Shown: positions 1 through 12,687 of the stretch, piece by piece
Position numbering within the stretch: the first letter of the stretch is position 1
Layout: each line of letters opens with the position of its first letter
Assembly: GCA_024500155.1 (NCBI GenBank)
Contig: CM044874.1
Span: 73,083,795 to 73,147,794 of the forward strand
Length of the DNA: 64,000 bases
From: Chenopodium formosanum
Lineage: Eukaryota; Streptophyta; Magnoliopsida; Caryophyllales; Amaranthaceae
Direction: 5' to 3'
Program-made: the position numbers and the translations under genes
Notes under the pieces: model-generated
Told to the model about the DNA's origin: nothing
The model's input: only the letters and a program-made list of their open reading frames with translations
Database searches by the model: none

Positions 1-57
1 GTACAATTCAATAGCTGGACTAATGTATTGTATAATTTGTATCTTTCTTCTTTTTAG

Positions 58-1173
58 CCAAGAAATTTGGTGTCACAGACTTTGTGAATCCAAAAGATCA
101 TGACAGACCAATTCAAGAGGTAAAGTTTAATCTCTATATCCCAATTTCAAAAGATTCAGATGTCTGCTGTGCAGCTCTGAAGAACCCATTTCCTTTAACA
201 GGTTATCAAGGAGATGACAGACGGAGGAGTCGACAGAAGTATAGAGTGCACTGGAAATGTGGATGTTATGATATCTGCATTTGAGTGTGTTCATGATGTA
301 AGAGTTTTGGTCCCCTTTTTTTACTCAGACATACAAAGTAAATGATTTTGACATGAATTTTGATTCAGAACAGAGCTTTTAATTTCTGTGTTTTTTTTTG
401 GGATTGACTGTACAGGGATGGGGAGTGGCTGTGCTTTGTGGAGTTCCTAGCAGGGATGCTGTTTTTATGACTAAACCTATTAATTTGCTTAATGAGAGGA
501 CTCTCAAAGGGACTTTCTTTGGCAACTACAAGCCCAAGTCAGATCTCCCATCTGTTGTTGATATGTACATGAATCAGGTAAAATGTTCTTGGATATCAAT
601 TTTGCTTAACTAATGCAAGAGCCTCTATCATATATTATATTTTAAAATTATTTTTTTTGCTCATTTGTCTGTTTTTAGATCACTAAGAAAGCTTCAAATG
701 AGCAAAGTATCCCCTTGAGTTACACCTAAGAACAAAGGATAGCCATTTATATAACAAGTAGACCTATCCAAATGTGTCAGTTTGGTTGGATCAACTCCGA
801 TTCAGTAATCAGTAAAGATCAAATTTTGGGTCGCTTTTGGATCAGATCATTATTGAGTAATCATTTCGGAGAGTTTCAGGTTACAAGTCTGCTTGAACAG
901 GTTATCGAATCAGATAAAAGTTTGCCAGCAATTAGATTTCAAACACAATGATTTGAAAAAAAATCTATCAAATGGGGAAAAGGGGTAAAGGTGGTTGAGA
1001 GGAATAGGAATAACCAGCATCTCTAATCTAAACTGGTTTTTTCTGGTAACTTACAGGAGCTGGACTTGGATAAATTCATAACTCATAGAGTATCCTTCTC
1101 AGAAATCAACAAGGCTTTCGAGTTAATGCAAAAAGGGGAAGGCTTGCGCTGTATCATAAGCATGGAAGAGTAA
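58..1173 (+). CDS. alcohol dehydrogenase-like protein, 3' part (four exons)
   Basis: The 5' end lies outside the window. Coding exons read as 58-119, 202-297, 416-577 and 1057-1173. Each internal boundary has a GT donor and AG acceptor, and all phases join. The last codon is TAA at 1171-1173. About 145 codons are visible. They correspond to the C-terminal half of a zinc-type medium-chain alcohol dehydrogenase, from the end of the NAD-binding fold to the C-terminus. Recognisable stretches are DFVNPKDHDRPIQE, IECTGNVDVMISAFECVHD, GWGVAVLCGVP, LLNERTLKGTFFGNYKP and a final KGEGLRCIISMEE. These are typical of the plant class-III-related alcohol dehydrogenase-like group, cytosolic NAD-dependent oxidoreductases acting on alcohols and aldehydes. 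The catalytic zinc ligands would sit in upstream exons, so activity cannot be judged. No frameshift or stop is seen in the visible part. The substrate is not inferable. Confidence 0.88.
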
Positions 1174-1984
1174 ACAGCAAACATTATCTGGTCTATAAGG
1201 GTATAATTCAAATTTTCTTGCAGAATTCAGAAAATTGCATTCACTTATTTTTGTAATAATGTCAAACCAAGTGAACAAATATGCTATTCAAACTCACCAG
1301 TTGATTGAATTTGTACATGGCATTGAGACATGATATATATGCCTCTGTTTACCATAAAACAATGCAAATTTACTAGGAACTACAGTAGCAGTCACAATCA
1401 CCTGACATGGAAATCCAAACATTCTACAGTCACTCTACATCATATCCCTGATTTATATAATATCAACCTAGAAGCGTACCTGGGCAAAGACCAAGCCCAT
1501 AATCACCACGAAACCAAACGAATTGGGATAATGGAGCTCTGGTTCATGAGACTGCCACAAGTCACGAATAAAACAATACTTCAATGAAATACTTGATCAT
1601 CTTCAGATTGGTCCAGACTCCAGACTAGAAAACACAGCTTCTGCAGGAATTTTTTTTGCCAAAAAGCTTAAAGTATCAGTTCCTCAAGAAAAATGAAAAC
1701 AAAAGCTCAAACCAGAAAGGGGAAGGCAATTTGCTTCCATCAAAGAAATTTCATTCAAGTGTGATGCCCACAAAATGATTAGTGATACACCATTCTAAAA
1801 ATTATCAAGAATTTACCCTATGGTTGGATTCTCATAGTCATTTTCCATGCTTCCACTAGACATTTTGGATCCACATATTCTTGCGAATTTAATTTCTATA
1901 AAAGTTGCAACATTCAAACAAACCACATATATACGTTTGAAAAATTAATAGCAGAATACACGTAAGTACTGTCAAGCTTGCAGC
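1174..1984. other. intergenic region between two convergent genes
   Basis: This is the space between the stop of the alcohol dehydrogenase-like gene (+) and the stop of the next gene (-). It should contain both 3' UTRs and polyadenylation signals. The 85-codon open frame at 1330-1587 has no homology I recognise and no splice or codon support, so I do not call it. No repeat or structured element was seen. Confidence 0.6.
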
Positions 1985-4785
1985 CTATTTGTATTTATCC
2001 ATGATCTTCTTAGCTTCTTCTATAGCTTCGTCTGTTGAACCAGGCTTGTCGTCCATTCTAGGTCCTTTGTCCTTGTTGAAGGCAAGATAAATGAAATACA
2101 CAAAGCCCATGAAACCCTGTTTTGCAATTGATTAGATAACAAGTTAGGTGATGGCCAAAGATCTTCAGCCACAATCACAGAGATTATGAGACATTAATCC
2201 TCTACATAGAATAGGAATATTACCCAGAAATCATATACTGTATACATAACCCCTCCCCACTCAACACATGAATTCACACAAAGATGTTTATGGTTATGTT
2301 TAAGGAAGGAGAAAGAGATCCAAAAGTAAGTCAAATGCTACACTAGAATTCAAAAGTTAAGAAATTAGGAACCCTTTCAGTTTGTCACATCTTACTCAAT
2401 TAAAATTGTGACCTTCACATACTAGTGTACTACAGAAAAAGTAGTCATAGATAATATGCAAGGAGCAGCACTTGACTTTCAAGTTTCAAACAGGGATGCT
2501 AGTTGGACAGAGGGGATTATACTTTCACAGAATCACAGGTCTAAATCCAATATGAAACAGTTTTAACACGGAATACTGTTGTTTGGAAAGATTGAATCCA
2601 AACTCAATTCAAAACATTCCAAGTCCTAGATATCTATGACTGCATAGATCTAGATTTAATATTTTATGATAATAATGTATACCCCAAGCTTCATCAATAA
2701 AGAACCGTACAGTTCAGATAGGTTCCCTCAAGTTATCCGCTAGTCTATATACATCAGTTCATCATTAAATTTTAACTTCTACTGACATTGACAAAACCTT
2801 CTAGGTAATCTTCAGCATATTATATTGTAAATGAATGAATACAATATTCATCTGCTATTATTTCAGTGCAATACATCACTAGGATTGTGCTAAAAATAAG
2901 CTTTGTCAGAGACAGAAAACTTTCAGAACAATGCACCAATCAACCTAGCAACATACTTCTTCACGGAGCTAAATTTTCTGTGCTTAAAACAGATGATTAC
3001 ACCTAAAATGCAGAGTACAATTTAAGCAGAGGAAGATGATCCTATGCTGCCACATGAACTATGCATGATCATAAATGCTGGATAGTGCCTATTGGTAAAC
3101 TTAAGCAAACACCAGGGACGCAAGGAGAAAACAGTTATAAGCTACTATGTATATGATTCAACAGGAAACAGATACCACAAACGTACCAATGCGAAGAAAA
3201 CTGTAGACACGAACGACCGAAGCACAAAAAGAGAAACAGCAGCAGCAACTACAGTTACAGACAGTCTTGCAACTGGCCTTGGAACAGCATCCTGACAATC
3301 AAAAAGAAATTAGATCAATCAATCAAAGCCTTAATCACATCAAAAAGAAATTAGATGAGAGGTTAAAACTACATAGCTGCAATGAGAATAAATTTAATCA
3401 TCATTGACAAGAGTATCTTACTGGCACAAGATTGGTTCCTGCCTCAACTCCATCTTTGCCGACTTTAAAAACTGTCTGAATGGCTGCTTCAAATCAGATA
3501 GATGTCAATAGAGTCACAAACATGGGAACTGAACTCATATTCAATTGAGACAGACTAAGCAGAATGAAAAAGGTGAAGACAAGCAAAACAAATCTACATC
3601 GTATTCAGCTCATGAAAACGAGTTGTTTTAGCATATGCATTCAGCTTTTGTATTTTCTGTTCTAGTCTTCTGCCACTAATTGCATGATTTCAATTTACAC
3701 AAAAGGAAATTGAGATATTCATCCATTCTGATAAATTGATTAGAAGAGAATTTTCGGAGACCAAATCAACATTTTGATGCTTCTATGCAACGCCGTCAAT
3801 CAAAGGAGAAAAAGGGTTGTCTGAGGTAGTTCACAATTTGCATTTCAAAGTACAATTGGTATCAAGATTGGTTGGACCTCAATTACAAAATTGTCATACT
3901 TACTCATGGGCAAAACTACAAATTGAGAGCATTATCAGTTCTCCAACCTCGAAATAAATAAAATCCACGAATTCAGCTGTTTTCAAACCTAAGTCATTGC
4001 GACTACTCTAACATACATCATTTAAAGCTGAAAATCGAAGAATACATTTCATGAATGAATTACTTATCAAATTGTTGCCTAAATCATGAGCATTACTGGC
4101 CTTAACCTTGAGCCACCATTGGACACAAACCAAAGCTCACGACATGGCCCATTGTCACAAATATAAATTAGGAAATCTCAAATTAACCCAAATTCATACA
4201 AAAACTAAGGCATGCCCAATACTTGAAAGTAGAAATACACCCATATCAGAATAATATCATATCATCTGATTGTAAGCCACTCAACTTGTTATTTATGTCA
4301 AAATGGTTTAACAATATTCAAATTCTGATCATAAAGAAATGACCTTTAACAAAATAGAGCAGAATTATTGAACAAACCCATCACAAGAACAATAGTATAG
4401 TCATAAACTATGAATCACATAAAGAATTAGCAAAATTAACCAAATAAAAAGATGAAATTAATCTGTTTGATAATGAATTATTAGCTACCCATCAAACAAA
4501 AGAAGGGAATTGAAGTAAAAAAAATAAAAAATAAAAAATAAAAAATCAACCTTGGAAGATTTTGGATTGAGCATTGAAGATGATGGGCACAGCATTAGAA
4601 TTCCGCCTTCTTAGCCCGCTAATTTGGAGCTTTGGCAGCAGAAATTTAGAGGATGAATCAAAACTAAAATTGGAGGAAAGAGATTGAAAATGGGTATTTG
4701 AAAGATTTGGGGTTTTGAAGCGGGTTCGAGGGTGATTTAAGATGGGTTGAACGCCATAAACAATACTTGAACAAGAAGCGGCCAT
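1985..4785 (-). CDS. putative chloroplast-targeted small membrane protein, function unknown
   Basis: Four coding exons on the minus strand: 4551-4785, 3422-3483, 3187-3291 and 1985-2116. GT/AG borders and phases are consistent (exon 1 ends in phase 1, the rest in phase 0). The product is 177 residues. I start at the ATG whose A is at 4785; an upstream GTG is ignored. Residues 1 to about 70 are rich in Ser, Asn, Phe and Arg with few acidic residues, which fits a plastid transit peptide. After a short linker (VGKDGVEAGTNLVP, DAVPRPVARL) comes a long hydrophobic stretch at about 109-147, enough for one long or two short membrane helices. A charged tail follows (NKDKGP, then DEAIEEAKKIMDKYK). I recognise the layout as a conserved plant-specific plastid protein but cannot name a function. 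Introns 1 and 3 are about 1.1 kb each and show nothing unusual. Confidence 0.8.
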
Positions 4786-5340
4786 CGTCACTCCTTTGTC
4801 CTTTCAACTTCTGCTTCTTGTTTTCCAAAGAGTAGTAGGAGTAGTTTCCTTTTTTCTTGACACTTTGGCATTTTATTCATTTTATTACTCGTATTAAACT
4901 AGGTTAGAAACCGTGCGATTATAACGATTTATTTTTAAAATGTACATTTACGTTCACTTTGTAATTTTAAAATTTTTTACTTTTATCAAAATTATGATAT
5001 AGTGATCAACGTTGTCTAATGCATAGTATTAAGACTAGAATAGACCCGGTCGACCCAAACTTCTAGTATACCATACGAATGTGATTGTAGTTCAATATAG
5101 GAGGTCATATATTAGTGTGATATTTAACATTGTTTAAATTTCCAACGATAAACTGATAGGTTTAAGTTGTAATGTAGAAGCTTCTAATATTTAAATTTCA
5201 AAAATGTTAAATATGATAGCAAAAAGAAATAAAAAAATAAAAGATGACATCATCATTGCATTTAGGCGGGAATTTTTTTATTAAGAGAACGACACGTGGG
5301 CAATAATGACATCTGCAACTTCTGTCTTAGTAATAGTTAA
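4786..5340. other. AT-rich upstream region, no gene seen
   Basis: Sequence upstream of the minus-strand plastid-protein gene; its promoter and 5' UTR must lie here, beginning around 4800. I cannot place a convincing TATA box or other motif. No coding potential or repeat was recognised. Confidence 0.5.
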
Positions 5341-5369
5341 TAGATAGATTGTTAACAATAATAAAAAAA

Positions 5370-6436
5370 AATAAGGATGTTTTGCAAAATAATAACACCG
5401 TAAAATAGTCACAAATTGGAATTTTTTTTTCTTGGTGAAAACAAATTGGATTATAACACCATAAAAAAATATTTTTATTATAACACCATAAAAAAGAACC
5501 AAAAATTGAATTTCACCACCACTTAACGAATCTTCATATAGAATTCGTTTAATGGAGTCTGCCATGTACAAGTGTCAGTTGTTTATTGATTTAAAAATTA
5601 TTATTAAAAAAAATGACCCAGCCACCAACAACACCGTCGGCTCCCCTACACACCACCGCCGACTAGCCCCACTGCTGCAAGCCCAACCAAGCCTCCAGTA
5701 AACTTCGGGCATGTTCTCTTCCGCTTAATTTCTATTCAGTTTAGTTCAGCTCCAATCAGTTCAATTCAGTTCAGTTCCTAATTTCCCTCTCTTACAAACA
5801 ATTCCTTTTAGTTCTATTCAGTTCAGGTCCAATCAGCTCAGTTTTATAAATCAGAACAGGCCCTCCATTGCCCCACCAACCCTATCCCTAGACAATCTCC
5901 ATCGCTTGTACCACTACCGTTGCTGAACCACAACAATATCACGCCACCACCACCTACCACAACAACATCACCACCATCGTCGCCGAACCGCCAAAACCCC
6001 TACCCGTAACCCATACCCAAACCCACAAACCGCCCTACTCTCACCTACCCTCACCCTCATTTAAACCCAAACCCGTACTCAAGAAACCAAATCAGGGCTA
6101 AGGCTCGGCTGGTTTTCGACGGTTGAGGGTGGTCGGCTAGGATGGTTTTTATCGGTCGAGGGTGGTCAGATTGGTTGGGGTGACGGTGGTGGGGGCTGGG
6201 TTGGGGTGACGAAAATATGATGGTAACCGACGTCGGTGGTGGGGTGGTGGATGAGTTAAGATTTTAGGGTTTCACCTTTTTTTGTTATTTTTTCTTTTTT
6301 AAAAAAATTCTCTATCTCTAATCCCATAAGTAAGTGACACACGTATAGTGTGGGCCCATTAATGGTTTTTTGGATGGCATAGTTAAGTTGTGGTGAAATT
6401 CAATTTTTGAATTTTTTTGTGGTGTTATAATAAAAG

Positions 6437-6487
<51 letters not shown>

Positions 6488-6540
6488 GTGTCATATTTGT
6501 GAATTTTTTTTATGGTTTTATTTTGCAAAAAATCCTAAAA
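5370..6540. mobile_element. candidate foldback/TIR DNA element with long inverted termini
   Basis: The left end (about 5370-5575) and the right end (about 6350-6540) are imperfect inverted copies. The left end reads 'aaggatgttttgcaaaataa'. The right end reads inward on the other strand as 'taggattttttgcaaaat'. Both arms carry 'ggtgttataat' and 'ggtgaaattcaatttttg' in matching order. The arms are nearly 200 bp. The interior (5620-6250) is markedly more GC-rich than its surroundings, with CCACCA/GGTGG runs, and holds a small MITE. I could not define a target-site duplication, so superfamily assignment (Mutator-like is the obvious candidate) is inference. A tract of about 46 T lies in the right arm near 6440-6486. 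Confidence 0.5.
5707..5863. mobile_element. short MITE-like repeat rich in 'ttcagttcag' (diverged copy)
   Basis: It begins with 'gggcatgttc' and ends with 'gaacaggccc', an inverted terminal pair. The interior is built from 'gttcagttcagctccaatca' units. The same family recurs at about 47200-47380, 51218-51474 and 52389-52490. Flanking triplets (ttc/tcc) do not form a clean duplication here, so this is probably an old copy. Confidence 0.45.
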
Positions 6541-7672
6541 AGAATAACCATAATTATACTACCGTATTTTTATAAAAATTTCCTATTTATATCGTGTGAA
6601 TCATCTATCCTATTTAAATGTGATTTTTTGGTATAGAAATTAGGGTAGAACGCCAATTAGCAGTTTATCAAAGTAAAAATCACCTTATAAAAAATTGTGG
6701 TTTTAATATGTATAACATAAAACCGCTAATTCCTACAAAGTAGCCTTGGACTGGACTAGAGTACATTCTTTTGCGCTGTCCGTCGATCGAAGTAGGGCAA
6801 GTCTCGCTCTTGTATTGGAGGTTGAGAATAGGTCCTTAACGACCGATAGCGGGGGATCGAAGAAAGCTATCCGTCGTTGCTTGTTGGTTAACTAATGCCC
6901 TTTCACTACGGGTGACAGCTAGCCTTATTTAGTTTAGGATCGAATCCAAGTCTCTTTTACACGACTTGCAACCAAAATGCAGGTGCTGCACCAAACGTTG
7001 GTGGTTGTTTCTTGTTGTAAGTGAATGCAATGAAAGGACCCGGAAATAACGAATAATGAAACAATTCATATATTGACATTTCATGCTCATTAAATTTTTT
7101 TTGTTATTCCCATCATCCGGTAACCACAAGATGATCCATAAGAAAGGCGGTAGGATTCGAACCTATGGCTGACCCACCCCTGACCTGCTGGGTTGGGTGG
7201 CCGGGTTAGCACCCCTCGTCACCTCTGTACTCGAAACAAATGCGCTTCGCTACCCAACGCATAACCTTGTCTCCTCACTATAAGAGAGTAGCTGCCAAAA
7301 CAAGCTCTCTAAGGCTAAGGTCGCACCTATAAGATAAGACCATTGATTCAATTAGCAGTTTATGCAAGCTTAAACCGCAAATTGTGGGTTTAATATAACG
7401 TTAAACTGCTAATTCTATATAACGTAAAGTCGTTGATTCAATTAACTATTTGTTTGATATCGTTGTGGTTTTCTGTTTTTTGTTTTCGAAATCATATGAT
7501 ATATGTCGCCACATAATGAATATAAGATTACTTGTAGTTAAATTTATTAAAATCATGATAAGTTGAAAACTGACAACAAAACTAATGTGGAAACACCTTT
7601 TTCTTATTTCCTATTTTTGGTTTTGGTTTGTTTTTAAAAATAAAACCGATGCCAATCAACAATTAGCAATTT
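6279..7672. repeat. tandem duplication unit, copy A (~1.4 kb)
   Basis: From about 6279 the sequence is repeated at an offset of about 1399 bp from 7673. For instance 'ctctatctctaatcccat' occurs near 6310 and near 7709, and 'ggcatagttaagttgtgg' occurs in both. Copy A covers the right arm of the TIR element plus about 1.1 kb of flank with the tRNA-like sequence. The border lies in T-rich sequence ('tttgttattttt' versus 'tttgttttaattttt'), which suggests slippage or unequal exchange. No gene is present. Confidence 0.8.
7090..7262 (-). mobile_element. tRNA-like / SINE-like sequence
   Basis: On the minus strand there is an exact Pol III B-box, GGTTCGAATCC (7153-7163), followed downstream by an A-rich end (AACAAAAAAAAT) near 7100. 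An A-box-like GGTAGCGAAGCG lies at 7243-7254. The A-to-B spacing, about 80 nt, is too long for a plain tRNA. The second copy at 42425-42590 has a mutated B-box (ggatttgaacc). A SINE or a rearranged tRNA pseudogene both fit. Confidence 0.35.
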
Positions 7673-7827
7673 TGTTTTAATTTTTTTTTTTACTTTTTAA
7701 AAAAAATTCTCTATCTCTAATCCCATAAATAAGTGACACATGTATAGTGTGGGCCCATTAATGGTTTTTTGGATGGCATAGTTAAGTTGTGGTGAAATTC
7801 AATTTTTGAATTTTTTTGTGGTGTTAT

Positions 7828-7866
<39 letters not shown>

Positions 7867-8253
7867 TGGTGTCATATTTGTGAATTTTTTTTATGGTTTT
7901 ATTTTGCAAAAAATCCTAAAAATAATAACCATAATTATACTACCGTATTTTTATAAAAATTTCCTATTTATATCGTGCGATCATCTATATCCTATTTAAA
8001 TGTGATTTTTTGGTATAGAAATTAGGGTAGAACGCCAATTAGCAGTTTATCAAAGTAAAAATCACCTTATAAAAAATTGTGGGTTTAATATATATAACAT
8101 AAAACCGCTAATTCCTACAAAGTAGCCTCGGACTGGACTAGAGTACGTTCTTTTACGCTGTCCGTCGATCGAAGTAGGGCAAGTCTCGGTCTTGTATTGA
8201 AGGTTGAGAATAGGTTCTTAACGACCGATAGCGGAGGATCAAAGAAAGCTACC
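7673..8253. repeat. tandem duplication unit, copy B, left part (interrupted)
   Basis: Same sequence as 6279-6850, with few substitutions and a different poly(T) length. It breaks at 'gaaagctacc', where the LTR retrotransposon stack begins, and resumes at 42203 ('ctacccgttgttgcttg'). The uninterrupted copy A reads 'gaaagctatccgtcgttgc', confirming one original unit split by insertion. Confidence 0.8.
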
Positions 8254-10116
8254 TGTAGAGAATATTTCAAGCATTACCCCTACCTCGAACCCCACTGTGA
8301 TCATACACTAAAGTACGATGGCGTTCAAAGGGAAAGAAGATAGAGCAAAAAAGACGCCAACAAATTTTAGGAACTTGTAAACCGTTCATGAGGTGAACGT
8401 TACACCCCTTAACGATCCAAGAGATCGTCAACTCCATAAGGTCTTGAACCAAATAGGGTTCGGGGATGAAGGTACAAATCCAACCTAAAAGAGATTAAAC
8501 CTGCCCTAATAATAGGCCTCTACTTTATTCTGATCGTATTCATGTGCGCTTTCTGACTAACATACAATCAATAGGATTAACCCTAAACCTGTATAATCTA
8601 TGTTGGTTGAGTATTAATGCACAAATAAATCTATTATTGGCGACCACTTGAATTATAATCAAATTAACCCTAAACAAGATTATTAATTATCTTATTAAGC
8701 GTGACTACAAGTACCAATTCCCTTTAAATATGCATAAAAGGTGTGATCAAGAAATAACAATAAATATCAAGCAACATGATAATCATCATAAAAATAATAA
8801 TTATAATCATAATAATAATAATAATCATGTTAAAGCATAATAATAGCAAGATCCTAGGCATGATACTAACAAGATTAATAACAATCCCTAGCATGTCACT
8901 AAACAATAAAAATCAAAGCTTTAACCCTAACATGATACTAACATGAATATTAGGAAAGAAAATAAAAGGCATCGCAGGAATCATAATTGACATTATATTA
9001 TTTACCCTAAACATGATACTAGGAACTTATTGTTGTCACCCTAAATACGATACTAAGAATCATAATAACAACCTAGACATGATTTCTATATCATAGTATC
9101 AATGCAAATAATTAAAGCACTTACTTGGATGCCTCGTAACTCTTTCTAATAACAAGATACACACGTTAGTAACTTCAAGGAAAATAATAAACAATAATTA
9201 AATTAAATAATTAAAAGAGAGATTTGAGACCAAACCCTCAGAAATTAAAACCTTTCATGTCTAGGACGAAGGCAACTTCGAATTTGGCTAGGTGTATCTA
9301 AGTCTAATGAATGCGGAATTTTTATATTTGAGAGAAGGCTAGTTTAGAAAAGAGAGAGAGAGAGAGTAATCAAGAGAATCTTGATGAGAGTTGATGAATC
9401 AAAACGGAGTTTTTATGACGTTATTTATAGAGAAAATCAGCCAAAAAGATAAAACATCAAAAAAAGAGTTCTGACGCAAAAAAACCAAGTTAGCGCCAAA
9501 CGCTGACCTTAGCGCCAAGCGTAGCGTCAGGCGCTACAGCTGGCGTTTGGCGCTGATGCGTTTTCTTAAAATCAGATAGAAATTGCCGTACAAGAGGATA
9601 AAATCGTATTTTCCTCAAAAAAAGTTCTTTGAATCTGATTAAAACTCTAAAAAGTCAACAAAAAGTCAATTTATCAATGCTAATTGAATTAGGAATGAAA
9701 AGAACCTTCTAGACGAATCTAGAAGACTAAAACCATTCCTAATTGCATTAGGAATGATAAATCCATATTAGGCCCTCCTCTAGATCATTGGGCCGCATAT
9801 AAGGCTCAAACCAGACCCAGTTCAGTAATTTGGCCATAACTTCCTCAATATTCATCGTTGGGCTTATAATATATCGTTGGAAAACTCTCTTCAAGCCTAA
9901 TCCAACTACACTATTATTGGACCCATATCATGGACCAACCAAACTGAATTGGCTGTTTTTTTAAAATAGGTTTTCAAAAACAGAGAGAAGAGAAAAAAAA
10001 TAAAAACTTTCCGCAACACTAAACTTTCCACACTTTCACTTCATTCGATTATGATTCGACGTGAAAGGTACTCATCACTGGATTTGGTTTTGGGGAGACA
10101 CATTTGGGTGTCTACA
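8254..10116 (-). repeat. Element 1 3' LTR
   Basis: 1,863 bp with TGT..ACA ends. A TATA-like box (TATAAATA on the minus strand) lies at 9422-9429, giving a U3 of about 0.7 kb. It contains (AAT)-rich microsatellite sequence around 8740-8830 and a GGCGC dyad cluster at about 9484-9560. The closest relative in the window is the split LTR 18391-18604 + 40550-42202. Confidence 0.85.
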
Positions 10117-10131
10117 GAAGCCCCCACTTTG
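10117..10131 (-). other. polypurine tract of element 1
   Basis: Read on the minus strand this is CAAAGTGGGGGCTTC, directly before the 3' LTR start TGTAGAC. The same motif sits at the same place in element 2 (20667), element 3 (24893) and, on the plus strand, before the inverted LTR at 12688. It fixes the orientation of each copy. Confidence 0.7.
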
Positions 10132-11199
10132 ACTGAGTTTGGAGAAACGCAAGTTTCGAAAAAAAAGTCAAAGTATCGATTGGGACGGAGAATGATTCAG
10201 AACGTTCTGCGATCCCAAATCATTCTTGTAATGCCGATACCTGCAAACTAGCGTTAGTTAAACAGATAAAAGAGTTAAGGAACCCTTTGTCATGAAATCT
10301 TAACATAACGATGAAGCATACCTTGTTACATCACTCATCAATCATAATCATCATTGCATCACGAAGTACGAAGTGCTTAGCCTCCGTGCCTAAGTTACCC
10401 AAATACTTTTATCATGGAGTCAACAGTTGAGATAGCCTAGGATGAATTAATCCTTGAACCTTAAGAGATAGTATCAAACGACATTTGACTAAGCTCATTC
10501 AACATGCACATTCAAAAACTTCACTTCGCTTCTTTCTTTTTCGCGTCTTTCTTTTTCGGGAGAAAGTCGGTACCCTCCACAAAAATGACGGAAAATTTTT
10601 GCTTTTTTGCATTTTCAAGTCGCACGATCACATTACGATGCACACACAGGTCACGAGTCACACGTGTCATTTCAGTTTAAGTCGAGTCAACCTTGAGTCA
10701 ATCACAGCGAGTCAAGATTATGCCTCGAGTCGTGTCGAGTCAATGAGTCAAGCGACGTTTAAACCTTAGGTCAACCCTAAGATAATTAAAGAAATTGGCA
10801 AATTTCCATAGTAAAAAAATAAATACAGGTGCAGCAGAACAGGGAAGACCCTACTCCAGTGCCGGACGAAAGCATCTAGCGTCTGGAAATAGATTTCAGC
10901 GCTTGGCGCTAGATCTCAACGTCTTGCGACAGAGTCAATTCTTGGCGCTAGAGATATTTCAGCACCGACAGAGCTCGAAGCCTCTCAGAAAGGTGATTTC
11001 GACCTCATACAGCAATTTTGGGTTCCTTGGTACGCCAGTTAGCCCCTATAAGCAATTTGACATAACTAAGTAGTCGGTTTGATTACAGTCTAAGTGATCG
11101 ACCCGATGAAAGATCATCTCACTTAGCTTAAGCGCCTAAAACACTGGCTCATTACAAGCACCAACGTACCGGTTTAAAAGCAAGCACTTAAACGACAAT

Positions 11200-11960
11200 A
11201 TTTCCAAATATGGATTGTCGCGCATTCTTATTAAACGACAAATTTTTCCAAAAATTGGATTGTCATCCCCAACTGACAATATGTCCAAAAATGGATTGTT
11301 GTGCATCTTTTTCAACAACAATTTTTCCAAGATTGGATTGTCATCTCTGGCAAGGTTTCCAAGCGTGGATTGACGTGCTCCTTCTTTGTTTGGCAAGTTT
11401 TTCCAAGTTCGGATTGTCATATATTCATCGGCTCATTGGCAAGTTTTTCGAGCTTGGATTGTCATACACCCATTTCCCTATGGCAAAATTTCCCAAAGGA
11501 TTGTTGTAGGACTCTATTCATCATAAATTTCGGCAAAGGTTCCTCAACGTGGATTGTCATTCATTTCAGTAAGTGGAAAATTTTCCCGAAGTGGATTGTC
11601 GGTCGACTCTTTTTTGCAAATGTTCCAAGACGCGGATTGTCAATAGTGGCGATATTTTCCCAAAAAGGATTGTCGCATAGCGTTGGCAAATTTCCAAGGA
11701 GGATTGCTTTCAAGAGTTATATTCCAAGATGTGGATTGTCGATCGTAGCAAAGTTCTTATGAAAGATTGTTACGAAGCATTGGCAACTTTTTCCCAAAAT
11801 GGGATTTTGGCAATTTTTCTGAGATACGGATTGTCGCTTCATCGTGGCAACATTTCCAAGGATGGATTGTTACGTGGCATTGACAACTTTCCCTTAATCG
11901 GATTGTCATACATCATACAAGAGTTGTGTTGGCAACTATTCCCAAATAAAAGAGGATTGT
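11200..11960 (+). repeat. GGATTGTC minisatellite in LTR-element interior
   Basis: About a dozen degenerate units of roughly 50-60 bp. Each has GGATTGTC, then a variable part, then GGCAA and TTTCCAAG. The equivalent array in element 2 is the reverse complement at about 21290-21960. Long open frames here (for example at 11301-11762) are by-products of the repeat and are not called as genes. Confidence 0.75.
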
Positions 11961-12687
11961 CGACATACTGGTTCACAAGCGACAAAGCGCCGATGTGCTG
12001 GCATAGAGGCATTAAGGATCAACAAGCAGTGATCTTTTCGAAGACTATCACAGCGGAAATTGGAGGCATATCAATCAAAAGCTCTTTGTTCAGAGACACG
12101 TGAACATATCATCAAGCTTTTTTGCTCTAGAGACGCGTGGGCATATCATTCAAAGAAGCTCTTTGTTCAGAGACGAGTGAACATCGAAATAGCAAGATGG
12201 CGTTCCATAGATGGTGGAAAGTTGTCAAAAAGCAACTGAAGGTGATTTCAGGCGAAGTTGTCTTCGATCATGTTCCCTTAGACGTGGAGGATAGTCATAA
12301 AGCGGAAGAGGATTGTTTCAAGCGAAGCAATCTTCGATAGTGTTCCCTTGGACGTAGAATATTATCAAAGCGGGAAAGGAGGATCGTTTCAGGCGAAGCA
12401 GTCTTCTATATTGGAAGCAGTTACAAGCGTAGCGGTTTTCAAGCGGGATGACATTCTCTAGCTTGCAGGGGGTCATCAAAACAACAGCGGCAGCAAATCG
12501 GTTACTTCTAGAGACGTGTGCTCGACAGTGCAAGATACGCGTTTCTTAACGCTAGTTTGCAGGTATCGGCGTTACAAGGGTGATTTAGGATCGCAGAACG
12601 TTCTGAATCATTCTCCGTCCCTATCGATACTTTGACTTTTATTTTCGAAACTTGCGTTTCTCCAAACTCAATCAAAGTGGGGGATTC

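Noticed and set aside
1330..1587. 85-codon frame (+) between the first two genes
   Set aside because: No similarity, no splice signals, lies in the 3' intergenic space.
9480..9560. Possible CRISPR-like array from the repeated GGCGC words
   Set aside because: Spacing is irregular, units are imperfect dyads, and the context is a plant LTR.
8254..10116. Reading the LTRs as plus-strand elements with a primer site after TCTACA
   Set aside because: The sequence after TCTACA is the complement of a polypurine tract, gag is on the minus strand, and the primer-binding motif lies at the other end, so orientation is minus.
11301..12103. Open frames of 124-153 codons (+), apparently repetitive proteins
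   Set aside because: They are the translation of the GGATTGTC minisatellite; overlapping frames on both strands are open for the same reason, and copies in element 2 do not keep the frame.
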